Source of the DNA: CBCPMX01 sp965120355
GTDB lineage: Bacteria; Bacillota; Clostridia; Oscillospirales; Oscillospiraceae
DNA: 6,087 nucleotides
Direction: 5' to 3'
Assembly (NCBI GenBank): GCA_965120355.1
Contig: CBCPMX010000116.1
Location: 1-6,087 of the forward strand
This document shows positions 1 to 6,087 of the stretch, piece after piece. A program made the translations under genes and the position numbers. Within the stretch, counting starts at the first letter, position 1; each line of letters opens with the position of its first letter. The notes under the pieces are model-generated. The model had not been told where the DNA came from. It worked only from the letters and a program-made list of their open reading frames with translations, and searched no databases.

Positions 1-544
1 GGACGCTGTTGTGGCCAATGGCTGGATGATCACCGATGGAACCACCTTTTCACCAGAAGAAGCGCTGACCCGAGGGATGCTGGCGTCGGTGCTGTACAGG
101 TTGTCCGGTTCGCCGGACACGGCGGGGACACTGCAGTATTCGGATGTTTCCGATGCCTCTCCGGATTGGAAGGCCATCGTCTGGGCCTCAGAGCAGGGAA
201 TTGTCACTGGTTATGCCGACGGCACCTTTCATCCGGACGATCCTGTGACGCGGGAAGAGCTGGCTGTGATGCTCTACCGGCTTTGGCCGGATAGGGAAAC
301 GCCGGGGGCGCAGCAGGATGTCCTGGACGGCTACGAGGATGCCGGAAGTGTGCGGGCCTATGCGTTGGACGCCATGCGGTGGGCCGTGGGCGCTGGGCTG
401 ATTAAGGGCACGTCTGAGACAGTCCTTGCACCGGAGGCAGACACTACCCGCGCCCAAATGGCAGTGATTGCGCTGCGCTATCAGGCAATGGTGCAGTCTG
501 CTTCTTCGGCGGCGGACGAAAGCGGAGAGGGGAGCGGACAATGA
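1..544 (+). CDS. S-layer homology (SLH) domain protein, C-terminal part
   Basis: The reading frame is open from the first base (first full codon at position 2), so this is the C-terminal end of a longer protein. It contains three SLH-type repeats. The first is incomplete (about nt 2-115, ending with a TRGMLASVLYRL segment). The second is the clearest (about nt 134-286), with the typical F/Y-x-D-V start, W, I-V-T-G-Y-A-D-G-T-F-P and the VTREEL signature at nt 245 onward. The third is degenerate (about nt 332-487, TTRAQMAVIALRY). A short Ser/Gly/Glu-rich tail follows. Triple SLH modules are known to bind pyruvylated secondary cell-wall polymers and anchor exported proteins to the Gram-positive surface; that role is inferred here. 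The N-terminal domains, signal peptide and true start lie outside the window, so the catalytic or structural role is unknown. The TGA stop (542-544) overlaps the ATG of sbcD, which suggests co-transcription. Confidence 0.9.
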   Translation, partial: DAVVANGWMITDGTTFSPEEALTRGMLASVLYRLSGSPDTAGTLQYSDVSDASPDWKAIVWASEQGIVTGYADGTFHPDDPVTREELAVMLYRLWPDRETPGAQQDVLDGYEDAGSVRAYALDAMRWAVGAGLIKGTSETVLAPEADTTRAQMAVIALRYQAMVQSASSAADESGEGSGQ

Positions 545-1677
545 AGCTGTTTCATCTGTCCGACCTGCACCTTGGCAAGCGTCTGGGGGAATTTAGCCTG
601 TTGGAGGATCAGGCGTATATTTTAAATGAGATTCTGGGTCTGGCAGATGCGGAAATGCCGGACGGCATTTTACTGGCTGGGGATATTTTTGATAAGTCTG
701 TCCCATCTGCCGAAGCCGTGGCCCTATTCGACGGGTTTCTGTCCCAACTGGCGGCGCGGGAACTGGCGGTGTTTGTCATCAGCGGCAATCATGATTCGCC
801 GGAACGGATCGCCTATGGCGGCAGCGTCATGCGCAAAAGCCGGGTGTATGTGTCGCCGGTGTACGACGGAACCGTGCAGCCGGTGACACTGGAGGACGGC
901 TATGGCCCGGTGGACATCTTCCTTCTGCCGTTTGTGAAGCCGGCCCATGTGCGGCGCTGGTACCCGGACGAGCCGCTGGAGACCTATACCGACGCCGTAG
1001 CCTGCGCCGTGGCCCAGATGCCGGTGCAGGCGGACCGGCGCAATGTGCTGGTGACGCATCAATTTGTCACAGGCGCGGCCCGGTGCGAGTCAGAAGAAAT
1101 ATCGGTGGGCGGCAGCGACAATGTGGATGCGGCCGTGTTTTCTGCCTTTGACTATGTGGCGCTGGGACATATCCACAGTCCGCAAAATGTGGGAACGGCG
1201 CGGATACGATACTGTGGCACGCCGCTGAAATACTCCTTCTCGGAAACGGCGCAGGAAAAGTCCGTCACAGTGGTGGAGCTGGGCAGAAAAGGAGAGTTGG
1301 CAGTCCGGCTGCTCCCGCTGCGGCCCATGCGGGAGCTTTTGCAGCTGCGGGGAACCTATCTGGAGCTGACCAGCCGCGCCTTTTATGCCAGCCTGGACCG
1401 GAGTGCCTTTGTGCACATCACACTGACCGATGAAGAGGATGTGCCGGAGGCCCTGGGCCGCTTGCGGGTGGTCTATCCGAACCTGACGCGCCTGGAGTAC
1501 GACAACCGCCGTACCCGCTCGGCTACAGAGATCACGGGCCCACAGGAGACAGTGCGCAAGTCCCCGTTGGACTTGTTTTCCGAGTTTTATCTCCAGCAGA
1601 ACAATCAGCCTATGACAGAGGAACAGACGGCGTTCTTGCGGGAACTGACGCAGAAGATCTGGGAGGATACGCCATGA
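541..1677 (+). CDS. sbcD: Exonuclease subunit SbcD (Mre11-type nuclease)
   Basis: This is the nuclease subunit of the SbcCD complex, which acts in the cytoplasm as an ATP-dependent double-strand exonuclease and single-strand endonuclease that opens DNA hairpins and processes blocked ends. All the metallophosphoesterase motifs of the Mre11/SbcD family are visible: D8-L-H10, G47-D48 followed by D51, G82-N83-H84-D85, H173 in VTHQF, and G209-H210-I-H212. These are the residues expected to bind the two Mn ions. The rest (about 265-378) fits the C-terminal capping and SbcC-binding region. The length, 378 aa, is normal for bacterial SbcD. The ATG at 541 is preceded by a purine-rich AGGGGAG (528-534) at 6 bases and overlaps the stop of the SLH gene. 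The stop overlaps the sbcC start as ATGA, consistent with translational coupling and balanced production of the two subunits. The identification is very secure. Confidence 0.97.
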   Translation: MKLFHLSDLHLGKRLGEFSLLEDQAYILNEILGLADAEMPDGILLAGDIFDKSVPSAEAVALFDGFLSQLAARELAVFVISGNHDSPERIAYGGSVMRKSRVYVSPVYDGTVQPVTLEDGYGPVDIFLLPFVKPAHVRRWYPDEPLETYTDAVACAVAQMPVQADRRNVLVTHQFVTGAARCESEEISVGGSDNVDAAVFSAFDYVALGHIHSPQNVGTARIRYCGTPLKYSFSETAQEKSVTVVELGRKGELAVRLLPLRPMRELLQLRGTYLELTSRAFYASLDRSAFVHITLTDEEDVPEALGRLRVVYPNLTRLEYDNRRTRSATEITGPQETVRKSPLDLFSEFYLQQNNQPMTEEQTAFLRELTQKIWEDTP

Positions 1678-4442
1678 GACCTGTAAAATTGACCATTTCG
1701 GCATTTGGCCCATACGCCGGCCGGACGGTACTGGAGCTGGATCGGCTGGGCCAGCGGGGGCTGTATCTCATCACCGGTGACACTGGCGCGGGCAAGACCA
1801 CCATTTTTGATGCCATCACCTATGCCCTGTACGGCGAGGCCAGCGGCGAAAACAGGGAAACCACCATGTTTCGCAGCAAATATGCCGCGCCGGAGACGGC
1901 CACCTTTGTGGAGCTGGAGTTTTTGTGCCACGAGAAGCTGTACCGCGTGCGCCGGACGCCGGAATACCTGCGGCCTGCCAGGCGCGGCGAGGGTATGGTG
2001 CTCCAGCGGGCGGACGCGGAATTGACGTATCCGGACGGCCGCGTGGTAACGAAGGTGCGAGACGTCAATGGTGCGGTGCGTGACATTTTGGGCGTAGACC
2101 GGGAGCAGTTTACGCAGATCTCCATGTTGGCTCAGGGCGACTTCCTGCGGTTGCTGCTGGCATCTACAGAACAGAGGATCGGAATTTTCCGGGATATTTT
2201 TAAAACCGGCCTGTATCAGAAGTTACAGTATGCCCTGCGGGACGAGAGCGGAGAGAGCAACCGTATCTGTGAAACACTGCGCCAGACGATTCAACAGCAT
2301 TGGAGCAGCATTGCCTGCCCCGAAGACAGCCCGCTTTGGGAACGGATGCAGATGGTCAGGGATGGCCGGCTTCCGGCCGGTGAGGCCCTGGAACTGCTGG
2401 AGGAGTTGATCCGGATGGATCGCGCGGCCCAGGAACAGGCGGAACAGCGCATACAGACGCTGGAGGCGCAGATTGCCGCATGCACTGCCCGTATGGGCCG
2501 AGGCCAGGAGACGGAAAAGAACCGAGCGGCGCTGGCCGCTGCCCAGAAGGAATTGGTTTGCCTGCAGCCGGAACTGGAGGTAGCGCAGCAAACTGTCCGG
2601 CAGGCCCAGGCGCGTCAGCCGGAGGCGGAAGCCCACGCGCAGGCTGCCGCTTCTCTGAGTGCTCAATTGGATCGGTACGATCATCTGGATGCGTTGCAAA
2701 AAGAGCTGGCAGCAGCCAGCCAGATGTATCAGGATAAATCTGCCCAACAGGCGCGCAGCGCCGCGGAAGGGGAGCGGCTCCGGCAGACGCTGCTCCAGGG
2801 AAAGACTCAGCTGGAAGCTCTGCAAGACGCCGGTGTGGCGCTGGAGAAGGGCAACCACCGGCTGAGTCTGCTGACACAGCGGCTGACGGCGCTCAATGGG
2901 CTGGAAAAAGAGCTGTCAGAACTGGAGCAGCTGCGGCAGAAGCATCAAAAGGCTCTGGACGCCTATGCAGCTTCCGCTGATGCGGCGCAGCGGGCACAGT
3001 CCCGATATGATGGAATGCACCGCGCCTTTCTGGACGCACAGGCCGGGCTGCTGGCGGCGGGGCTGACAGATGGCCATCCCTGTCCGGTGTGCGGCGCGAC
3101 GGTCCATCCGGCACCGGCGGCGCTTTCGCCGGAAGCTCCCAGCGAGGCTCAACTGAAAACGGCAAAACAGCAGGCTGACCAGGCGCAGACTGCAATGTCC
3201 CAGGCCAGCCAGGCTGCCGGCGAATTGCTGGGACAAGTGCGCAATCAGGAGCAAACCCTGTGTGCCCGTGGACAAACCCTGTTGGGGGAAACCAGTGTGG
3301 AACGGATTTCTGCCACATTAAAAGCACAAATGGACGTCTGCGGACAGGAAATCCAGGAGGTCCGCGCGAATGTGACGCTGGAAACGGAACGGGCTGCACA
3401 GGCAGAGCGCCTGCGTCAGGAGCTGCCGCAGCAGGAGGAGGCGCTGGCACGCAATGTTGCCGGTTTGGCCGCTTTGCAGACAGAAATTGCGGCAACGGAG
3501 GCCAGATGTGCCAGCTTGACGCGGCAGGTGCAGGCGCTCAATGCCCAGCTTCCATTCCCCAGCCGTGCCGCCGCCATGGAACAGATTGCGGCGGACGACG
3601 CTGAAGCGGCTGCTTTCAGGCGCGCGCAGGAGGCTGCCCAAAAGGCGCTGCAGGTAAAGCAGGAGGAGCAGGCCGCATTGGAAGGGAAGATCAGAGCCCT
3701 GTCCGACCGGTTGGAACAGGCGGAACAGATTGATTTGAAGGAGACAGCTGAACGGCTCAGCGGCATGAACCGGGAAAAGGCGGAGCAGTTGGAGACGCTG
3801 CAGGCATGCAGAACCCGCCTGGACCGCAATGAGACTGCCATGGCGCAGATCCGTGCTCAAAGCGCGGAACTGGATGCGGCAGAGCACCGCTGGAGCTGGA
3901 TTCGCAGTCTCTCCAATACTGCAAATGGCAATTTGCCGGGAAAAGAAAAGATTATGTTGGAGACCTATGTGCAGATGACCTGCTTTGACCGGATTCTGGC
4001 GCGGGCCAATACGCGATTCCTGGTGATGTCCGGCGGGCAGTATGAGCTGCGCCGCCGGACTCAGGCGGAGAATGTCCGCTCCCAGAGCGGATTGGATCTG
4101 GACGTCATTGATCACTATAATGGCACGTTCCGCAGCGTGAAAACCCTGTCCGGCGGAGAGTCTTTTATGGCTGCGCTTTCCCTGGCTCTGGGACTGTCGG
4201 ACGAGGTACAGTCTTCTGCCAGCGGCATCCGGCTGGATACCATGTTTGTGGACGAGGGATTCGGCTCTCTGGACGAAGATGCGCTGGAACAGGCGCTGCG
4301 CGCGTTGACACGGCTGTCGGAGGGCAATCGTTTGGTGGGCATCATCTCCCATGTGTCCAGCCTGAAAGAGAAAATTGACCGGCAGATTGTGGTGACCAAG
4401 GATCCAACCGGCGGCAGCCGGGTGGAAATCCGTTGTCCATAG
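1674..4442 (+). CDS. sbcC: Exonuclease subunit SbcC (Rad50-type SMC ATPase)
   Basis: This is the ATPase and DNA-tethering subunit partnered with SbcD. The N-terminal ATPase half holds Walker A GDTGAGKTT (residues 35-43) and a Q-loop region around Q148 in QISMLAQGDF. Two long coiled-coil arms rich in Ala, Gln, Glu and Leu occupy roughly 180-465 and 480-775, separated by the zinc hook C470-P-V-C473, which dimerises Rad50-type proteins through a shared zinc ion. The C-terminal half has the ABC signature LSGGES (825-830), Walker B ending in D860-E861 with the D-loop SLDED just after, and the switch histidine H893 in IISHVSS. The length, 922 aa, is shorter than the E. coli (about 1048) and B. subtilis (about 1130) proteins. 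The difference probably lies in shorter coiled coils, since every catalytic motif is present. The ATG overlaps the sbcD stop and has GGGAGG (1661-1666) 7 bases upstream. There is no sign of frameshift or damage. Confidence 0.97.
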   Translation: MRPVKLTISAFGPYAGRTVLELDRLGQRGLYLITGDTGAGKTTIFDAITYALYGEASGENRETTMFRSKYAAPETATFVELEFLCHEKLYRVRRTPEYLRPARRGEGMVLQRADAELTYPDGRVVTKVRDVNGAVRDILGVDREQFTQISMLAQGDFLRLLLASTEQRIGIFRDIFKTGLYQKLQYALRDESGESNRICETLRQTIQQHWSSIACPEDSPLWERMQMVRDGRLPAGEALELLEELIRMDRAAQEQAEQRIQTLEAQIAACTARMGRGQETEKNRAALAAAQKELVCLQPELEVAQQTVRQAQARQPEAEAHAQAAASLSAQLDRYDHLDALQKELAAASQMYQDKSAQQARSAAEGERLRQTLLQGKTQLEALQDAGVALEKGNHRLSLLTQRLTALNGLEKELSELEQLRQKHQKALDAYAASADAAQRAQSRYDGMHRAFLDAQAGLLAAGLTDGHPCPVCGATVHPAPAALSPEAPSEAQLKTAKQQADQAQTAMSQASQAAGELLGQVRNQEQTLCARGQTLLGETSVERISATLKAQMDVCGQEIQEVRANVTLETERAAQAERLRQELPQQEEALARNVAGLAALQTEIAATEARCASLTRQVQALNAQLPFPSRAAAMEQIAADDAEAAAFRRAQEAAQKALQVKQEEQAALEGKIRALSDRLEQAEQIDLKETAERLSGMNREKAEQLETLQACRTRLDRNETAMAQIRAQSAELDAAEHRWSWIRSLSNTANGNLPGKEKIMLETYVQMTCFDRILARANTRFLVMSGGQYELRRRTQAENVRSQSGLDLDVIDHYNGTFRSVKTLSGGESFMAALSLALGLSDEVQSSASGIRLDTMFVDEGFGSLDEDALEQALRALTRLSEGNRLVGIISHVSSLKEKIDRQIVVTKDPTGGSRVEIRCP

Positions 4443-4445
4443 GAG
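4441..4445 (+). promoter_or_regulatory. Ribosome binding site deciding the start at 4454
   Basis: AGGAG overlaps the sbcC stop codon and lies 8 bases before the ATG at 4454. It supports that ATG over the in-frame TTG at 4433, which would overlap sbcC and has no comparable site. Confidence 0.75.
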
Positions 4446-4453
4446 CTGCATTT

Positions 4454-4873
4454 ATGATTCCGATTGTTTGTATAGACGGCCGTGGCGGCCTGCGTTTTCA
4501 TGACCGTAGACAGTCTCGGGACCGGGCTGTGACAGCTGATGTGATGCGCATGGCCCAGGGACAGCCGGTATGGATGGATGCCGCTTCCGCCGTTTTGTTT
4601 CCGGCGGAAGCGGTACGGACAGAGGCGAGGTTTTTGGCTCAAGCGCCAGAAGGTGCATACTGCTTTGTGGAGGGTGCGCCCCTGAGCCCGTGGCTTTCCA
4701 GAATTGAAGAAGTGGTGGTTTATGGTTGGAACCGGATTTATCCTGCGGACATGTGGCTGGATTTGAATCTGATGGAGCCGGAGTGGAGGCTGGTATCCCG
4801 CGAGGAATTCCCGGGATATTCCCATGCGCGGATTACGAAGGAACGATATCGCCCGATTTGGACGCAGTCATAA
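4454..4873 (+). CDS. Conserved protein of unknown function (139 aa)
   Basis: This is a small soluble protein of 139 residues with no signal peptide or membrane segment. Visible blocks are an N-terminal beta-like strand (IPIVCIDGRGG), a basic cluster FHDRRQSRDR (15-24), a central AYCFVEG (68-74), a hydrophobic strand before Y90-G-W-N-R-I-Y-P-A-D (90-99) and a C-terminal SHARITKERY (123-132). From memory it resembles a short clostridial family that automatic annotation sometimes labels 'ribonuclease Z'. It has no metallo-beta-lactamase HxHxDH motif and is far too short for RNase Z, so I do not adopt that name. The start is chosen at the ATG 11 bases after sbcC. It is probably in the sbcDC transcript. 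A function in DNA repair is possible only by association. Coding potential is supported by the position, the ribosome binding site and the end-to-end open frame. A strong hairpin lies within the gene (4581-4613). Confidence 0.8.
   Translation: MIPIVCIDGRGGLRFHDRRQSRDRAVTADVMRMAQGQPVWMDAASAVLFPAEAVRTEARFLAQAPEGAYCFVEGAPLSPWLSRIEEVVVYGWNRIYPADMWLDLNLMEPEWRLVSREEFPGYSHARITKERYRPIWTQS
4579..4615. repeat. Intragenic hairpin, perfect 12-bp inverted repeat
   Basis: CCGCTTCCGCCG (4581-4592) is followed by a 9-base T-rich loop (4593-4601) and its exact reverse complement CGGCGGAAGCGG (4602-4613). In RNA the stem can extend by one G-U and one U-A pair at its base. It lies inside the 139-aa gene and encodes part of an Ala-rich stretch. 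No run of T follows on either strand, so it is not a classical intrinsic terminator. It may affect mRNA folding or stability, or be coincidence. Confidence 0.6.
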
Positions 4874-4921
4874 TAGGAATGGTGTATGGTGCAATGGGGG
4901 TTCCGCTGCACAGAAAAAAAG

Positions 4922-4928
4922 AAGGAGG
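4922..4928 (+). promoter_or_regulatory. Ribosome binding site for gluQ
   Basis: AAGGAGG is followed by GGG and lies 7 bases before the ATG at 4936, just after a run of seven A. It fixes the gluQ start. The same frame stays open for another 70 codons upstream, but that part overlaps the preceding gene and lacks family similarity. Confidence 0.85.
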
Positions 4929-4935
4929 GGGCAGC

Positions 4936-5862
4936 ATGGTCATTGGACGGTTTGCGCCCAGCCCCAGCGGCAGGATGCATCTGGGCAATTTGTTCTCTGC
5001 GCTGTTGGCGTGGCTGTCGGTGCGGGCAGACGGTGGAGAGCTGCTGCTGCGCATCGAGGATCTGGACCCGGACCGCTGCCGGCCGGAATATGCGGCGCAG
5101 CTGAAGGACGATCTGCGCTGGTTGGGGCTGAATTGGGACCGTGAGGGACAATCTCAGTCCAAGCGCAGCGGGGAATATGAGCGCCAGTTTCAAAAGCTGG
5201 CGCAAATGGGGCTGGTCTATCCATGCTATTGCTCCAGAACAGAACTGCACGCGGCATCCGCCCCCCATGGATCCGATGGGCGGGTGGTATATGCGGGGAC
5301 CTGCCGCCAGTTGACAGCGGCCCAGCGGGCAGAAAAAAGGAAAAAACCGGCGTGGTGCGTCCTGGTACCGGATCGGATATTTGGCTTTTCAGATGGGCTG
5401 CAGGGAGCATATGCGGAAAATTTGGCTGCCGAATGCGGGGATTTTATTGTCCGGCGGGCAGACGGGGTATTTGCATACCAATTGGCGGTGGTAACGGATG
5501 ATGCGCTTATGGGCGTCACGCAGGTGGTGCGTGGCCGGGATCTGTTGGACTCCACGCCCAGGCAACTGTATTTGTACGAAACGCTGGGTTTTTCACCGCC
5601 GGCATTCTACCATGTGCCGCTGCTGTTGGCAGGCGATGGACGGCGGCTGAGCAAACGGGAGCAGGATCTGGATATGGGCAGTTTGCGGCAGCAGACAAGC
5701 CCGGAGAAGATAATAGGGCTGCTGGCCTTTTTTGCTGGCCTGCGGCCGGCGCCGGCTGCAACACCTGCGGCAGCATTGGTGGAGGACTTTTCCTGGGAAC
5801 AGATTCGGAAAACAGACGTCATTGTGGACAACGCACATCTGCAATGGCTGTTTGGTGAATAA
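4936..5862 (+). CDS. gluQ: Glutamyl-Q tRNA(Asp) synthetase (GluQRS)
   Basis: This is a truncated glutamyl-tRNA synthetase paralogue. The known family activates glutamate without tRNA and attaches it to the queuosine at position 34 of tRNA(Asp). The 308-aa protein has only the class I catalytic domain and no anticodon-binding domain, which distinguishes GluQRS from true GluRS. Visible motifs are the N-terminal GRFAPSPSGRMHLGN with the HIGH-equivalent H15-L-G-N18, the IEDLDPDR segment (40-47), the zinc-site ligands C97 and C99 with Y119 and C123 (YxxxC spacing as in E. coli YadB, but a longer gap before the Tyr), VVRGRDLLDSTPRQ (197-210), and the KMSKS-equivalent R237-L-S-K-R241. The length matches E. 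coli GluQ. The start is set by the strong ribosome binding site and the family N-terminus. It follows the 139-aa gene by 62 bases on the same strand and may share its transcript. The role implies that the cell makes or salvages queuosine, which this window does not show. Confidence 0.93.
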   Translation: MVIGRFAPSPSGRMHLGNLFSALLAWLSVRADGGELLLRIEDLDPDRCRPEYAAQLKDDLRWLGLNWDREGQSQSKRSGEYERQFQKLAQMGLVYPCYCSRTELHAASAPHGSDGRVVYAGTCRQLTAAQRAEKRKKPAWCVLVPDRIFGFSDGLQGAYAENLAAECGDFIVRRADGVFAYQLAVVTDDALMGVTQVVRGRDLLDSTPRQLYLYETLGFSPPAFYHVPLLLAGDGRRLSKREQDLDMGSLRQQTSPEKIIGLLAFFAGLRPAPAATPAAALVEDFSWEQIRKTDVIVDNAHLQWLFGE

Positions 5863-5906
5863 AGCGTATGCATTCCGGCGAGACTATAGGAAGAACTCAC
5901 CAACAT

Positions 5907-5912
5907 AGGAGG
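5907..5912 (+). promoter_or_regulatory. Ribosome binding site before the ATG at 5920
   Basis: A consensus AGGAGG lies 7 bases before the ATG at 5920. It argues that a gene truly starts, or once started, here, even though the downstream reading frame looks disturbed. Confidence 0.8.
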
Positions 5913-5919
5913 TACTTTC

Positions 5920-6087
5920 ATGGTCAAGGGCATTTCCAAGCAGTTATTGTGGTGCGGACGCCGGATCCGCGTTTTTTTGACGACACCACCTAAGCATAAA
6001 ACCATTGAATCCATAGGCTTCCTCGATGAACTGGAAAAAATATATGATGACCCTATCGCTCATTTCACCAAACGCGTAGAAGCTCTG
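5920..6087 (+). CDS. Partial small protein of unknown function, possibly a frameshifted pseudogene
   Basis: The ATG at 5920 opens a frame of 56 codons that runs off the window. The first residues, MVKGISKQ, resemble from memory the start of a small (about 60-70 aa) clostridial protein family that continues with a VIVV(K/R)(S/T)PDP-type segment. In this frame the continuation is LLWCGRR, which does not fit. In the -1 frame from about 5943 the sequence reads VIVVRTPDPRFFDD, which does fit, then stops at TAA 5991-5993. This suggests loss of one base near 5944, by mutation or sequencing error. From about 5985 neither frame resembles the family. The ATG frame continues with a hydrophilic, helix-like stretch (about KHKTIES to KRVEAL) in AT-richer DNA. 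It could be an intact unrelated gene, a broken one, or the edge of an insertion. It follows gluQ by 57 bases. No function is proposed. Confidence 0.5.
   Translation, partial: MVKGISKQLLWCGRRIRVFLTTPPKHKTIESIGFLDELEKIYDDPIAHFTKRVEAL

Noticed and set aside
1090..1713. Minus-strand open frame opposite the sbcD 3' half
   Set aside because: It is the shadow of a secure sbcD gene and has no independent support.
3318..4451. Long minus-strand open frame (377 codons) opposite sbcC
   Set aside because: It lies wholly antisense to a gene with complete conserved motifs. Its Leu/Gln/Arg-rich content is the usual mirror of GC-rich codons, and it shows no recognisable motif.
4433..4453. TTG start for the 139-aa protein
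   Set aside because: It overlaps the sbcC end. The AGGAG at 4441-4445 is placed correctly for the ATG at 4454 instead.
4454..4873. Ribonuclease Z identity for the 139-aa protein
   Set aside because: There is no HxHxDH metal-binding motif and the protein is less than half the length of RNase Z.
4726..4935. Possible 70-codon N-terminal extension of gluQ
   Set aside because: The frame is open, but the extension overlaps the preceding gene. The strong ribosome binding site is at 4922-4928, and the family N-terminus begins at 4936.
4874..4935. Promoter or small regulatory element between the 139-aa gene and gluQ
   Set aside because: I found no -35/-10 pair with acceptable spacing. The only stem is 5 bp (4889-4893 with 4907-4911).
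5741..5760. 20-base near-palindrome within gluQ (one mismatched pair)
   Set aside because: It is made of GGC/GCC units in a Pro/Ala-coding stretch, has no loop and is plausible by chance at this GC content.
5852..5903. 7-bp inverted repeat (TTGGTGA / TCACCAA) around the end of gluQ
   Set aside because: The loop is 38 bases, the stem is short and no T tract follows, so it does not qualify as a terminator. A weak regulatory fold cannot be excluded.

Overview
The window looks like a chromosomal segment of a GC-rich member of the Clostridia, most likely a gut Oscillospiraceae-type bacterium. This is an inference from gene content and order (S-layer homology protein, sbcD, sbcC, a small uncharacterised protein, gluQ), strong AGGAGG-type ribosome binding sites, and GC-rich codon use. 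No single marker gene fixes the species.

Layout: all genes are on the + strand and tightly packed. Positions 1-544 hold the C-terminal end of a protein with three S-layer homology (SLH) repeats. Its stop codon overlaps the start of sbcD (541-1677), and the stop of sbcD overlaps the start of sbcC (1674-4442); both junctions are ATGA. Eleven bases after sbcC comes a 139-residue protein of unknown function (4454-4873). After a 62-base gap comes gluQ (4936-5862), glutamyl-Q tRNA(Asp) synthetase. After a further 57 bases, a start with a very good ribosome binding site (ATG at 5920) opens a reading frame that runs off the window. No stretch longer than 300 bases lacks a gene, and I saw no tRNA, rRNA, CRISPR array or convincing terminator.

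How the genes fit together: SbcD (Mre11-type nuclease) and SbcC (Rad50-type ATPase with zinc hook) form one complex that cuts DNA hairpins and processes double-strand ends. The tight packing suggests that the SLH gene, sbcDC and perhaps the small protein and gluQ are co-transcribed. Their functions (cell wall, DNA repair, unknown, tRNA modification) are not obviously related.

I found no complete new system. The points most worth a second look are: (1) the right edge, where the start of a small conserved clostridial protein seems to be frameshifted and then replaced by AT-richer, unrelated sequence; (2) the uncharacterised 139-residue protein downstream of sbcC; and (3) a perfect 12-bp hairpin inside that gene.
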